Source: Benincasa hispida
Taxonomy: Eukaryota; Streptophyta; Magnoliopsida; Cucurbitales; Cucurbitaceae
Direction of reading: 5' to 3'
Assembly (NCBI RefSeq): GCF_009727055.1
Contig: NC_052355.1
Coordinates: 8,567,009-8,631,008 of the forward strand
DNA: 64,000 nt
Shown here: positions 21,720 through 34,118 of the stretch, piece after piece
Position numbering within the stretch: position 1 is the stretch's first letter
Layout of the letters: each line of letters begins with the position of its first letter
The notes under the pieces: model-generated
The model's input: the letters and a program-made list of their open reading frames with translations, nothing else
Database searches by the model: none
What the model was told of the DNA's origin: nothing
Made by a program: the position numbers and the translations under genes

Positions 21720-23662
21720 TTTAAAACCGTTGCTGAAAAAATGAACAAACTTTTATAAGTCTTTGCTTAGACCACATTTTAACACCAATTAGTTTTAGCA
21801 AAGTAGTGACCATATACCCTAAGTGATAAGACTTCTATTTTGCAATAATGCCCTAGCGAGGTAGGACAAACGTCACCGGTGGGGCGATTAGATGCCCCTT
21901 AATTGGGATGAGACATTCTCAACCATTAGGCAGAACCAACTCTTGGAACTGAACCTAACAACCACCATTTGTTCGGTCCAGAACTGTTAAGCCTCAACAA
22001 TTCTACGTAAGTGTAACCCCTTGTTTTCAGCCCTAGAGTCCCGCCCTAATGTGCCCACCGTAAGGATAAAGAAGATTAGGATAAGAGACTAAGTAACCTT
22101 ATCCTATACAGGAGATCAAATAAAGAAACGTGCAAAACTGCCATCCTATAGGGGGACACTCCCAGGGTGCCTCGAGGTGATACACATAAACTTTATTCAA
22201 CCTAACGAGAGAGACCGTGGGATGTGCTGTCACACGTCCTGGTCCCACTTACTATGAACATTCTCTCCATCCACCTTGATATTGACCTACCCAAACACCA
22301 TATTTTAGGGGGACATTCCCAGGGTGTCACAAGGTCGAGGATAGATTTCACGGTGTGGACAATAAAGGGAGAAACGCAAGAGGTTTAAATGAAGCATCAA
22401 ATGCCTCAAGTACCTCCCACTGAATGTTCTACGTAGGTTCATTAACCTAGACAATCCAGCTACTGATTTTAGTCTAAGTCATTTTAATCCACTCAAAAAC
22501 AACTTTTGTCTTTGAAATGAAACAAGTTCAAGTAGTCACATTAAACTCTTTAATGGACTTTCCTAAAGCTTGCATGCATGCATAAAATCTATCTAATTCA
22601 CCTTTCCAGGTAGGGGTGTTCTGTTTTCGTCACCTTAAATACCCCAGTCTAGACAGAACCCGCCTTAGACAAAAGGTCCCTTATAGATAGATTTGCTATA
22701 CTTTAACCTTTTATTAGTCAATTTGATCCTATTAAACTGATTAAAAGATTAAAGCATAAGGTTTCTCATCATATTAGAATCGTGATCTTAGTTCTATCTC
22801 ATCCGAGTTTTAAAACATTTTTTAAAACCATGATTTAAAGTTAAGTTGGCATGCACATCTTTCTTATAGATTTTAGTTCTAATTTCCTTATAATCGTTAT
22901 AAAAGAAACAACTAAAACCATACATTGCCACAGAACTAGGTATTTATAACACTTATAAATTTAACCTATGTATCATGCTTCATGCAATGTCCGGTCATTA
23001 CTATACATAACTTTTATATACAAGTAACAAACCAAGAACACATGCTCCATACACCCTTATACTATAACACTTATAATATAAAGATGATGCATGTCAATGC
23101 TTTATGCATGCATAAATATAACTCTTATATTATATGATGCATGAGCATGCTCTTATGTAATTGAAGTCATGCTTCTCTAAATCATAACATTTATAATAAA
23201 GAGATGATGCATGACTAATGCATAACCTAAAGTGAGATTTCTTCTATTTGGCATACCATATGACATATAAATAAAATATACATCCTATCTATATTCACAA
23301 AGAATTAGTGGACTGGGATGAACCTCCTCTAAAATCGGAAAGAAAAAACTCTATCTATTACATTTTTCATCAAGCAAACTGGTTCACAGGCAAACCGGGT
23401 CTTAAACTACTGGGTGAAACTCCCCATCATTTAGTAAATGCGGCCAGGTATACAATCGTTTAGCGCATAAGACAAAACATGTAGATGCTAAATGATCGTT
23501 TAAACGACAATGAAGCTGCGAAGCCCGATCGTCTAGACGATCACTTACCAAGCGCTAAGTAAACGATTTACTCCGCGATCGTGTAGTCAGTAACTAAGTG
23601 ATGAAGCTTGCTGAGCTACACGATCGTCTAATGCACACGTGTAAACCTGCTTCTAAGTATCC
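21720..23662 (-). other. COP-5 untranslated leader
   Basis: This is a non-coding region between primer site (lost in the gap) and gag. It is homologous in inverse orientation to the COP-7 leader 43300-44970 (shared GGTTCTGTCTAGAC-type, AGATAGATTT, CTTGGGAGTGTCCCCCTA). A GGGGGACAYTCCCAGGGTG motif occurs twice, near 22150 and 22308, 157 bases apart. CGATCG motifs cluster at 23450-23640. Confidence 0.7.
23450..23640 (-). repeat. CGATCG motif cluster in COP-5 leader
   Basis: Repeated GATCGTCTAGACGATC, CGATCGTGTAG and similar motifs occur, matching the cluster in the COP-7 leader at 42930-43260. Confidence 0.7.
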
Positions 23663-24319
23663 NNNNNNNNNNNNNNNNNNNNNNNNNNNNNNNNNNNNNN
23701 NNNNNNNNNNNNNNNNNNNNNNNNNNNNNNNNNNNNNNNNNNNNNNNNNNNNNNNNNNNNNNNNNNNNNNNNNNNNNNNNNNNNNNNNNNNNNNNNNNNN
23801 NNNNNNNNNNNNNNNNNNNNNNNNNNNNNNNNNNNNNNNNNNNNNNNNNNNNNNNNNNNNNNNNNNNNNNNNNNNNNNNNNNNNNNNNNNNNNNNNNNNN
23901 NNNNNNNNNNNNNNNNNNNNNNNNNNNNNNNNNNNNNNNNNNNNNNNNNNNNNNNNNNNNNNNNNNNNNNNNNNNNNNNNNNNNNNNNNNNNNNNNNNNN
24001 NNNNNNNNNNNNNNNNNNNNNNNNNNNNNNNNNNNNNNNNNNNNNNNNNNNNNNNNNNNNNNNNNNNNNNNNNNNNNNNNNNNNNNNNNNNNNNNNNNNN
24101 NNNNNNNNNNNNNNNNNNNNNNNNNNNNNNNNNNNNNNNNNNNNNNNNNNNNNNNNNNNNNNNNNNNNNNNNNNNNNNNNNNNNNNNNNNNNNNNNNNNN
24201 NNNNNNNNNNNNNNNNNNNNNNNNNNNNNNNNNNNNNNNNNNNNNNNNNNNNNNNNNNNNNNNNNNNNNNNNNNNNNNNNNNNNNNNNNNNNNNNNNNNN
24301 NNNNNNNNNNNNNNNNNNN
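23663..24319. other. Assembly gap of 657 N
   Basis: Unknown sequence. By comparison with COP-7 it should hold the end of the COP-5 5' LTR and the primer-binding site. Open frames reported across it are meaningless. Confidence 0.98.
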
Positions 24320-26185
24320 CTAGTCGTCTACACATGAACGGCCTCCACACGAACACCACAACAATGGGGATGATACCTCCACTTAGAACCCTCGATATTC
24401 TGGGTGTGAGAATCCAAAGAGTGGGCTCTGTTGAAATTTGGTAGATGAAAGGAGGAGATGAAGATCGTATACAATGATCAAGCAAGTGGGAGAAGGGTAG
24501 GGTCTATCGTATAGACAATGCTTGATCGTTCAGACGAAGTACACTATCGTGTAGTAAATAGGCTGCGATCGTATAGACGATCATTTAGTAAACGCTCAGG
24601 CACTAGACGATCGTTTAGAAAAACTTTGCAATCATTTAGAAAGAAATGCACGTGTATACGATCGTCTACCAATGATGAGCTATCATATAGTCTCTCGGCT
24701 TGTTATGCAATGGGCAGTATACACCAATCGTGAGAAAAATCTGTGATGCTTTGCAAAATGAAAACGATTTTCATTTTATTCTTCAGTTACAAAAACTGAA
24801 TGAAACCTCCTACTAACACACGATTAAAGAGAAAACGTCGGGCACAATTATCCTATAATTGTCAAATTAAAATAATAAATATAATCATAGTATATTCATT
24901 AACCTATAGTTTAATATCACATATAAACCATAGTGTTTTCTCCACCATTAGATATAAATCATATTTATATCCATTTTCCTCCAAATAATGTATCTCATAC
25001 ATAAAGTCAATCATATCATATATAATTAGTTAGTTCAATCATATAATATATAATTGAACTCCCTCTTGTCAATTTGAACATTTCAAACTGACCCAAAACT
25101 TATTCTCAACTTGAATCCATTGAGCTACCAAGGGGACCTTATGGACCTATGGCTCGAAGCTCCAACAGTACGTGAATAATATACTAAACTCTTTAACCAC
25201 GAGATCCACCATTCGTTAACTGTCAGGCATTCCACTAAAGACCGATAACTGAACTCTTCTTACCACAGATATATTTCCGTGGCCATCGGATATAACCAAT
25301 CAATAATACGATAACCCTTCACAAATGCTCGTAAGTACAGCTTGACCAATTTATCTTATTGCCTTTGTAGTTACATCTAACACCTTAAGTACCACTGATC
25401 CCTCTAATGAACAATACAACATAGTCCTACTATGTATGGACACCTCTCGGGCCATGAAAAGGTGTGTGGCGCCACATCGTTTAAGCCTTGGGATCGACCC
25501 TTAAGGGAGTTACCTATCTACTTACCCTTGCTTCAAGGAAGGAGTGAATTCCATCTTGTGTAGCTGAGTTCCCAGCTCCCAAATCAGACGAATCCCCAAA
25601 GTGGTAGGTTTGAGTTAATGATCAGGCCACTCGCACCCGTGCAAATCAAAGGACCGCCCTCAAAGGTTGAAGTTCCCACTCACTCATGATTGAGGTCATG
25701 TTACCTAAGGTCATCCTAGTGAAGTGAAGTCTCTGTCATGAACGGCATTATATAACGAGATGTTAACACTTTGTGGTCAGGTCTTATACAAACTCTTTGT
25801 ATAGGATGCCCTCGCTCGCATGTCCCCACATGAATGATTAGGATCAAACCATCTGTAGCAAGTCACAAAACTTGTAACTATTTTACAAAGTGGACCGCAT
25901 CCGTAGCGTTACCATGATAAGGTTTCCGTCCTATATCTATATACTACAGACAATTTTGGTTATCACTTAAGACATGATCTACTTGTATGTCTCCACATAC
26001 ATGCTTAATTACATAGTGACAACCAAGGATTTTAGTTTATTGGTTTGTGGTAAAGCAAATAAAACATCCAATGTTTAAAGACAAGTAGTGAAGAAAATAT
26101 CATATATTATACATCACAGGCATTTGTTCAAAATTGCGTTTACAAACTACATGACACGAGAGTTTAGGGCATCATGCCCAACAAC
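24320..26185 (-). mobile_element. COP-5 5' LTR
   Basis: On the minus strand it begins TGTTGGGCATGATGCCC at 26185. It follows the family order (CTTGTCATCACTTAAG-like, GGACATGCGAGCGAGGGC, TTCACTCCTTCC, GGTCCCCTTGGTAGC) and runs into the gap with GATTCTCACACCCAGAATAT. A motif cluster lies at 24480-24735. The bases 26186-26246 between this LTR and GYP-2 are unassigned flank. Confidence 0.8.
24480..24735 (-). repeat. CGATCG motif cluster in COP-5 LTR
   Basis: Variants of CTAGACGATCGTTTAG occur at roughly 20-40 bp steps, for example TGCGATCGTATAGACGATCA and TAGACGATCGTTTAG. Confidence 0.75.
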
Positions 26186-26770
26186 TTGGGTCATGACATT
26201 TCTTAGGCATATTTCTATTAAGTAAGCAAGAGACATTTCTGCTTACTGATAACGGGCAGAAATGCACGTTATTTCAGCACAAAGTTATAAAACAATGCAG
26301 GATTGTGATGATAAAAATATACAATATTGCGTCCAAAAGCATTAAGTTCACAACATTGCGATCGTATGCGTCCATTGCATTAAAAAAAATAACTTCTATA
26401 TTTTTGGGCAGAAAATTCATTGACGCAAGGTGGAAATCCGATCCAAAGAAATTAATGCCCGAGCGCATTAAGAGATTGCGTTGACGCAAGGCTATGCAAT
26501 CATTTACGCTCGCGAATATCTGCTCAAGAAGTTGGCTGCATAGAGTCGGCGCATCATGGCGGGCGCATCTAGGTGAAAAACGTAATAAATCATGATGGGA
26601 CAAAAAGCTGATGATGGTCGATTTCGAATTAAGTTGACAAGCCGTTAACGACCTACTGTAGAAAGTACACTTAACTTTTCGGTGAAAAATATTCGGCGCA
26701 TTAGACAGAGAATTAATGCCATCCCATCAGTGCAATCATAAGAGAGAATAAGCCTTTCTCCCTAAAGCTC

Positions 26771-26778
26771 TATAAATA
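26771..26778 (+). promoter_or_regulatory. LTR TATA box of GYP-2
   Basis: TATAAATA followed by CCGAAGGC, 524 bp into the LTR. The GYP-3 equivalent reads TAGAAATACC near 61988, so its box is damaged. Confidence 0.55.
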
Positions 26779-27943
26779 CCGAAGGCTACCTTCAGTGAAG
26801 GAGTTCGCTCAGTTTACAGAATTTTCCCTATAGATAGAAGTAGCCTTGTTCATAGTTTCCTTTTTACTTAGAAGGCAGAAGCGAGTGAAGGGAGATTACT
26901 CCGAGAGATCATCCCAGTGAACTCGGAAGAGCGCTGGGAGCATGGAGATCCGAGAGAGGCCCAACTCTTGCGGAAGCAAGAACATCTTTTGAGCAGAATA
27001 GAGATAACAGTGTAAAAGCCTTGGGAATCAAGAAATTGCTACCAGGCTCTCTATCTTTATTTTCCATTGTCATTTTGTACTCTGAACTTATTTAAAGAAA
27101 TGGAAATTGCATCTTTATATCTATTCACTCTCTATACATTATGCATGAGTAGCTTAATCTGTCGAATGAGTTGAGAAGCACTTAGCTAGCATAACTGGGG
27201 ATCTTTATTCTATGCGATTATCTTGTATTATGTATGCGTCTTCGTCCATTACAGATACTCGAGAGGGTAGTCTAAGGATAGAATCTAGACTTGGAAAAGT
27301 CAGATTAGAATCTAGACTCGGGAGAGTCAGTTTAGCACGCATAATCAAAAGATAGAAGCTTAGGAATAAGCTCTGTTTGCTATTAATGCATCGCATGCAT
27401 CCTAGAGATAGGTTATGATTGTATATGGTCACTTTGTCCTTGTGTGCATCTCGCATCATCGCATAGGCAAGAAGTAGAGACTTAGGAATAAGCTCTATAG
27501 ACATTATCGCATTCATCGCATGAGTCCTAAAATTAGGAGCCATCGCATTTACATTGGAAAATGATTTCCTGCCGCATGAGTGTAGCATAATCACATAGCT
27601 TGAACGCATTCTCGGGAAACGCTAGCTAATGACCTTCTCAACGCATTCTGCCGCATACTCAGTGTATCTATCACATAATTACTCATATCTCAAATCCGCT
27701 GCATACTTTTTATACCTTAAACAATAAACCAACAAAACCATTAATTTATTTGTTACTGCAAAGTGATCTAAAAATTGCCGCGTATATTGTTTTCCTTAGT
27801 CCTTGAGTTCGACCCTGGGCTTACCAGGCAACTTAGTAGGGTTTATACTTGGATCTTACTGAGAAAACTTGCATGCTTAACGCATTTTCTACCAACGCAA
27901 TCCTTACCATTATTTCACCGCATAAAATAACGCATTATGTTTT

Positions 27944-27961
27944 TGGCGCTGTTACCGGGGA
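27944..27961 (+). other. Primer-binding site of GYP-2
   Basis: TGGCGCTGTTACCGGGGA matches the tRNA-Asp complement except for two transitions, one at each former CpG-type position. Confidence 0.78.
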
Positions 27962-28103
27962 CTTCGGCAATACATCGTGCCAACGGTAATTTTATGATTT
28001 TCTTTGCAGCTTTCAATCTCTAGCGAATTACAACCCAGAGATTGAAAGAACGTTTCGATAAAGATTGAGAGACAACTGCCAACAATAAGACAGAACTCCA
28101 AGA

Positions 28104-28266
28104 ATGGCAGAATAACCGGAAGAGAGAGCCGCAAATGCAAATAATATAATGGCCAACCCCATCCTCCTGGCGAATGATCGTAATAGACCCATTCGAGACA
28201 ATGCATTGCCCAACCTATATGATTTCTCCCTAGGAATCATGAGGCCAGCGCTGGACGGATCGAGGT
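28104..28266 (+). pseudogene. GYP-2 gag N-terminal fragment
   Basis: The frame reads MAE, a stop, PEERAANANNIMANPILLAN, PNLYDFSLGIMRPALDGSR. This is colinear with GYP-3 gag (MAEQPGNGAPNENN, PILLANDRNRP, MKPALDGSR). A TAA replaces the fourth codon (Gln in GYP-3). It is truncated after about 54 codons. Confidence 0.82.
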
Positions 28267-29261
28267 ATGTAGCATAGCTACGCTGGATCCTTAACGCGCG
28301 ACCTTTTTTCGTGAACAGTCGTAGCGTAACAACGCTACCCTATAGTGTAGTGACACTTTAGTTAAGGAAGCTACTGCCTTCTAGCATAATGGGGCAGCAT
28401 AGCTACCCTGTGCGCTACGCTGTCCTTTTAATAACAAACAAAAGATGACAATCGGCAAATCTTGACATCTTCATATTTTCTTCCTTCTTTTCTTCTCTCC
28501 CTTTGATCTATTGGTCGGTTTTGACTTCTTAATTTGATTCTTTTTTGCTCATTTTGAGTATAATTCTATTACCGAACATAAAACCAAAAAATCACTAGCA
28601 AATACATTAAATCTTATAAAATCATATAAAAACCATCCTAAATCTAAGGCAAATAAGGCACATCTTGTGTGCATTTCACCACCCCAAACTTAATACATTG
28701 CTAGTCCTGACCAAAGATAAGCCAAGATCATAGACAAGTTCTAGATAAATGTGCTAATGACTTATGCCTCAGAAAATAGCCAAATAGAGACATACATAGA
28801 AATAGTCAAGCAAGTCCATTGTGATCAATTTATCTCCCATGTGTGTGTGTGCAATCTACATCGAATTTAAAACACAGGAACTAATAGTTAGGTTCAAGAA
28901 AGTTTCTCCAAATTTCCCCTACTCTGGCTCGTGGACCAATCATCAAGCATCCATACATTTCAAGAAGGTAATATATTCACTAAGGTGCCTTAATATTAAC
29001 AACAAGGAGCCCAAAACTTGCATTCTTTTACCTAGGGGGACTAGCTTTCACACATCTACCGCAGGAAACCGTACCTAGTCAATTCCCAGGTGTCCGAACT
29101 GACCAGAGCAAAGGAAAATCTTTTTACCCCTATCCATGTATACACATTACAAGTTTAAATAATATACATATTTGTTTTGTTAAGCACATGAGTGTACACT
29201 ATTTTTTCAGAGGCAAACATAATATTCTTTTATTTTCCTCTTAGTCTTAACATTACAAACT
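28267..29261 (-). mobile_element. GYP-4: 3' end of a gypsy (Athila/Tat-like) element
   Basis: On the minus strand, non-coding 3' sequence leads to a polypurine tract TAAGTTTGGGGTGG at about 28680-28694. An LTR-like start TGAAATGCACAC follows and runs to 28267. The last 170 bases hold repeated GTAGCGT/ACGCTAC text. No coding region is seen; the 85-aa frame at 28821 has no domain. Confidence 0.5.
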
Positions 29262-30596
29262 TGTCACACCTCTTCCCAGATTACCCTTTTAATCTAGAAG
29301 AGAGTGAGACAACAGCAGTTACCAACCCTTCTATGGCACTTACTGTCTAGCCTATATCCTCAACCTGCTTAGAAAACCCTGGAGTATAAATAATAGTTTG
29401 GTACTTGATATTAGAAAACACAACCAGGGTTAAGCATACAATATATTTACGTCATTTACAGATATAGAGTCTAGTGGATTCCAACAACCAGCCTTTGTCC
29501 CTAACATGTTTAACACATATGTACAAGCAACAAGTAGACACCTAAATTTTTTCTGAAAACTAGAGTCTTTGAGTGGCAGAGCAGCAATGCAAACTTAAAA
29601 CATAGCTTAACATGATTCTTAGTTGAAAGAGAACCCTTTTTCTCAATCCCTCAACATGAAACCTTAGTTGGTGTGGAGTACTCTCAACACAACCAACATA
29701 AACTCTACCGACGTGCACGTGGTAATAACTAAGTACCGTCATACCTTAGGTACTACTGGCCAAATACCTTCTTAATGTTCTTCAATATCGAGTTCTAGTA
29801 ACCATCATAAAACTCATACTTTGAGGTAAAACATACCTTGAGAGCGTAAGTAACATAAATCATATGCTTAAACATCTTTACTAATAAGCATAAAACTTCC
29901 AATGCATGCTTCCTGAAAATTGAGTATAGAAATACTTAATCATGCTTTCATAAACTTCTTTAAACTAGCATGCGTTAATAGGCTTCACGAAATCTAGTTT
30001 GCTTGGAAATTATGTCAAACATTCTCTAAACATAAGCAAGCATGAGTCTAAATATCTACGTAAAGCATGTGTTACCAAAATATTGGAAAAACATATAGTT
30101 TTGTCACTCACAGCCTTGGGCATTCCTCTTAGGGTTGATAAGCCTTTCCTATTGGCGTTAACCCTGTGGAAAAATGAATAACATGTTTAGCCAATGCCCT
30201 AAGTCTCCTTGTGAAACTAACTCACTTGATTGAACTTAATACTCAACCTTAAGCATCATTTCAAGCTTCATTGCATACCTTCTAATGTGTTCAACACTTA
30301 GAAACTTCTTCACTTATGATTCTAAGTTATGCGGCCACAAGGTCATCCATGCACCCATTACATGCTTGATGCACTCATACAGCCACGCTCAACGCACGCT
30401 CTAGTGCAACCTTAAGCCTAACGCCTCGTGCGCCTACCCCGCACAGGCCAATGCCCACACAACGCCTCTTTGCACTTACGGCTTCAGCATGCGCCACACG
30501 ACCCCATGTATCTCAGCGCATCCTTGTGCCTAGCCTAACACATCTCCTACATGCAACTTGGCTCTTCACACGTGTGCTCACTAGTGTTAATGCCTG

Positions 30597-32502
30597 TGAT
30601 AGAGTAAACGAACATCCAGCGAAAAAAATTAGAATCAATAAGCACTCTAATTACACTTAATTTGAGTTTAAAACATGCATTGAAACATAATTTCTAAAGA
30701 GGGTTTCTTGAACACACCACCTTTGATGAAAACACTTCAATTATAGCTGATATCCATGAATTAATGCTTCAATCCTTTAGTAGACCATCATAGAGACATT
30801 TTCTACTAATCTCTTGATTGGATTGTGTGGTGGAAATACTGAATTGAACGAGTTTTTGTGAGAAAGAAAAAGGTTTGTACAGGGATGATTTCTATAGAAT
30901 TTTCTAGGTTATATTAGTTTGCATCAAGTCTGAATTAAAGTTCAAATCTCCAATTTATACATGAAAATCATGCAATAAACTGAACATGCTTGATGCCACT
31001 TCAATTTCCATTGAAATTGAAGTGAGATGAGGTGTAAAATTGAGTGAAAAATCCAAGATTGGATTTTGCCACTTTCAATTTTAAATTCAATTTTAATTCT
31101 TCATATTTTGATTAATTTAATTAAAATTTTATTTTCAAAAAATCAAATTCAATTTTAATTTTATAATTTTGAATTTCAATCAATTCAAAATTTAATTAAT
31201 CAAATTTCTAATTTTGAATAATTTCAAAATTTGAATAAAATTAGATAATTAATTAAACTTAATATCAAATATTAAATATTATATTACAACTCATTTAATA
31301 TTTAAATCAGTATTTAAATATTTTGAACTTTTCAGTTTCGTTTAATTTCGATAAAATTAAACATTTCAATTTTATCACATACAATAAACAGAAACCCTAA
31401 TTGAATTTGAACATTTCAAATTCTAAACCCTAATTTCAAATTTCATCAAATTCACTCAATTCACTAATCTAATTTTCGAGTTACTAGAGAGACCTTATGG
31501 ACCTACAGATCATGAGCTCCAACAATTTGCAATTAATTGGTTAAACTCTTTAAACCGAATTAATCACTATTTGTTAACTATCAAGACATACCATTATAGC
31601 TCGATAGTTGCACTCTTCTCACTATAGATATATTTTTTTCCATTTTAACCATAATTGGTACGTCGATCCTTCACAGGTCATTTGTATTTACATATAGGTC
31701 AAAATTATTATTTTACCCCTGTAAATATATCTTGCTCCTTAAGCTAACACTGATCCTCCATTGAACAATTGATTTATAGTCCAACTTATAAATCATGGCT
31801 CTCTCAATCATGAGAGGGCGGGGCCCCATTGTTCAAGACTAGGCATCAGCGCTTAAGAGAACGACCTATATGCTAACCCTAAGTCGGGTAGAAGTGAGTT
31901 TCATCTTGCAAAGTTATGTCCCCAACTATCTATCTGGTTTTATCCCCAAAATAAGAGGCTTATTGAGTAGTGTGTTGGACTACTCTCACCTATGCAGATC
32001 AAAGGATAATCTCAAATAAATAGGAGTTCATAGTTAGCTCAAGATTAAGATCGAGTTACATTAGGTCATTGAATTTGAAATAGTCAGTTTTAACAGTAAA
32101 CAGTTGTTATAAAGAAAAGTGACTATTTCAAGGTTCGGTCTTATTCAAACTCATTGCACAGGATGCCCCCACTCACATGTCTCCACATGAATGATTTTTG
32201 GATCACATCATTTGTATCAGTATACAAAATGAGCCACATCCAATAGTGTCACCAAGATGAGGTACCCAATCTCATCCATATACTTATAGACCATTTTGGC
32301 TATATACTAAAACTTGATCCTCTTTTATGTTGCCACATAAAATTAAAGTATTCATATTATAGCCATGGATTTGTTTATTGGATTTTTATAATAGAATGCA
32401 TTATCAACATCAAGTTATTGAATAAAATCCTCAATAATACTTTTATTGATAAATAGAATATGTTAACCATATTTACGACCTGCGAGTTTAGGACATTCCG
32501 AA
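30597..32502 (-). mobile_element. COP-6 3' LTR
   Basis: The minus-strand start is near 32502, where the family TGTTGGGAATGTCC is reduced to CGGAATGTCC after the tract CCAAGTGGGAGTT. It ends CTCTATCA at 30597. Relative to the 5' LTR it retains about 220 more bases at its end (30597-30820). Confidence 0.8.
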
Positions 32503-32636
32503 CTCCCACTTGGACTAATACTGCAGTGAGAAAAACAAATAAATATATAATGTTTACAATGTTGAGAAATATAGAGAGAAAATACAATAAACTAGGGCAT
32601 CTAAAATACCATTGACATTCTCCTACTTGCCCTAGA

Positions 32637-33080
32637 TTATAATACTCGTAGTCCTAGTTCGACTAGCTTGCCCTCGAACACTTTAGCTAAGAGGGCCTTT
32701 ATAAAAGGATTAGCGAGGTTGTCTTCTGAGGCTATCTTCGTGACTATCACGTCTCCTCGGTGTACGATCTCTCTGATGAGATGGTACTTTATTTTGATGT
32801 GTATTCCACATTTGTGACTCCTTGGTTCCTTGGTGGCAACTGCACTGTTGTTGTCATAGTATAGAGTAATGGGCAGGTGCATATTTGGAACCATTTCCAA
32901 ATCTGTCAGGAACTTGTGCAGCTACATTGCTTCTTTAGCTACTTCGCATGCAGCTACATATTCTGCTTCCATCATGGAGTCAGCTATAGAATTTTGTTTA
33001 ATGCTTCTCCATACTATAGCTCCTCTGTTAAGAGTGAAAACTGATCCTGAAGTAGATTTCTTAGAATCTACGTCAGTCTG
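32637..33080 (-). pseudogene. COP-6 RNase H
   Basis: Read upward from 33080: [23 protein letters not shown], then NMHLPITLYYDNNSAVA, RSHKCGIHIKIKYHLIREI and [12 protein letters not shown]. The conserved Asp/Glu positions (DS..E, YYDN) are visible. A TAG stop lies within the helix after CEVAKEAM. The C-terminus ends about 130 bp before the polypurine tract, as in COP-8. Confidence 0.85.
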
Positions 33081-34118
33081 AAAAATCATAATCAGTGCAT
33101 CCTGTAAGGATCAAATCCTTCGACCCATACACAAGAATATAGTCCCTCGTTCTTCGAAGATACTTAAGGATATTTTTGTCAGCAGTACAATGACTATGTC
33201 CAGGGTAGATTGGAACTTGTTGATGATTCTAACCGCAAAGCATATGTCAGGACTATACACAACATAGCGTACAACAGACTCCCAACTATCGATACATATG
33301 GATTTCTTTTCATTTCCTCAACTTCTTGAGGTGTCTTAGGACACTGTTCCTTCGACAAATGAATTTCATATCTAAAAGGTAACATATCCTTTTTGGAATT
33401 TTTTATATTATACCTTGACAACATTTTGTCAATATAAGATGCCTGAGATAGTGTTAAGGTTCTGTTCTTGCGATTTCGAAAAATTTTAATTCCAAGAACA
33501 TATTGAGCATCTCCCAAATCATTCATTTGGAATCGTGATGCTAACCATCTCTTTATGCCAGCAAGGAAACTTGTCTCATTCCCAATGAGCAAGATATCAT
33601 CAACATAAAGTACCAGGAATGCTTTAGTTTTGTTGACTATTTTCTTGTATACACAAGGTTCATCAACATTATGTTCAAAGCCATAAGATTTGATCGCAAG
33701 GTCAAATTTGATATTCTAGGATCTAGAACCTTGTTTCAACCCATAAATGGATCTTTTAAGCTTACAAACTTTTTGTTCTTGACCCTGTTCAGTGAACCTT
33801 TCTGGTTGAGGCATGAAAATACTTTGCATCCATTTGCCATATTTCATAGTCATAATATGCGGCAATGGATAAAAGTATTCTTATTGATTTTATCATTGCA
33901 ACAGGAGAAAAGGTTTCTTCATAGTCAACCCCCTCCCTTTGGGTAAAACCTTTTGCCACGAGTCTGGCTTTATATGTTTGCACCTTGCCAATTTGATCTT
34001 TCTTTCTCTTGTAGATCCATTTACAACCTATAGGTTTAACCCTATATGGTTTATGTACGAGTTCCCAGATAGAATTGATGTACATTCACTTCATTTTTAT
34101 GTCCATTGTTTTTATCCA
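33081..34118 (-). pseudogene. COP-6 reverse transcriptase
   Basis: Blocks in order: IGCKWIYKRKKDQIGKVQTY, LVAKGFTQREGVDYEETFSP, YYDYEIWQMDA, then a frameshift, GQEQKVCKLKRSIYGLK-like text, and an intact YVDD at 33597-33608 followed by ILLIGNETSF. LGIKIFRNRKNRTLTLSQAS and SKEQCPKTPQEVEEM follow. At least two frameshifts and one stop are present, near 33790, 33720 and 33240. Confidence 0.85.

Larger units (their letters stand above)
18036..26185 (-). mobile_element. COP-5: Ty1/copia element, 3'-truncated
   Basis: Minus-strand order: 5' LTR from 26185 (TGTTGGGCATGATGCCC), N gap, leader (23662-21720), gag, protease, integrase, RT and part of RNase H, stopping at 18036 where COP-4 begins. The order PR-IN-RT-RH defines Ty1/copia. 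Gag and LTR type match COP-7. All frames are interrupted. The missing 3' end means no LTR comparison is possible. Confidence 0.85.
26247..28266 (+). mobile_element. GYP-2: truncated Athila-like gypsy element
   Basis: The 5' LTR is 26247-27934 (TGATAACG to AACGCA). It opens with a hairpin (arms 26249-26258 and 26263-26272, loop GAAA, one G-A mismatch). A TATAAATA box lies at 26771-26778. A primer site and gag N-terminus follow, with homology ending at 28266 where a different element begins. Pol and 3' LTR are absent. Minus-strand open frames at 26274-26603 and 27205-27609 lie within the LTR and show no domain. Confidence 0.8.

Noticed and set aside
23598..24485. Open frames of 241 and 285 aa
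   Set aside because: They run through the N gap and consist mostly of unknown residues.
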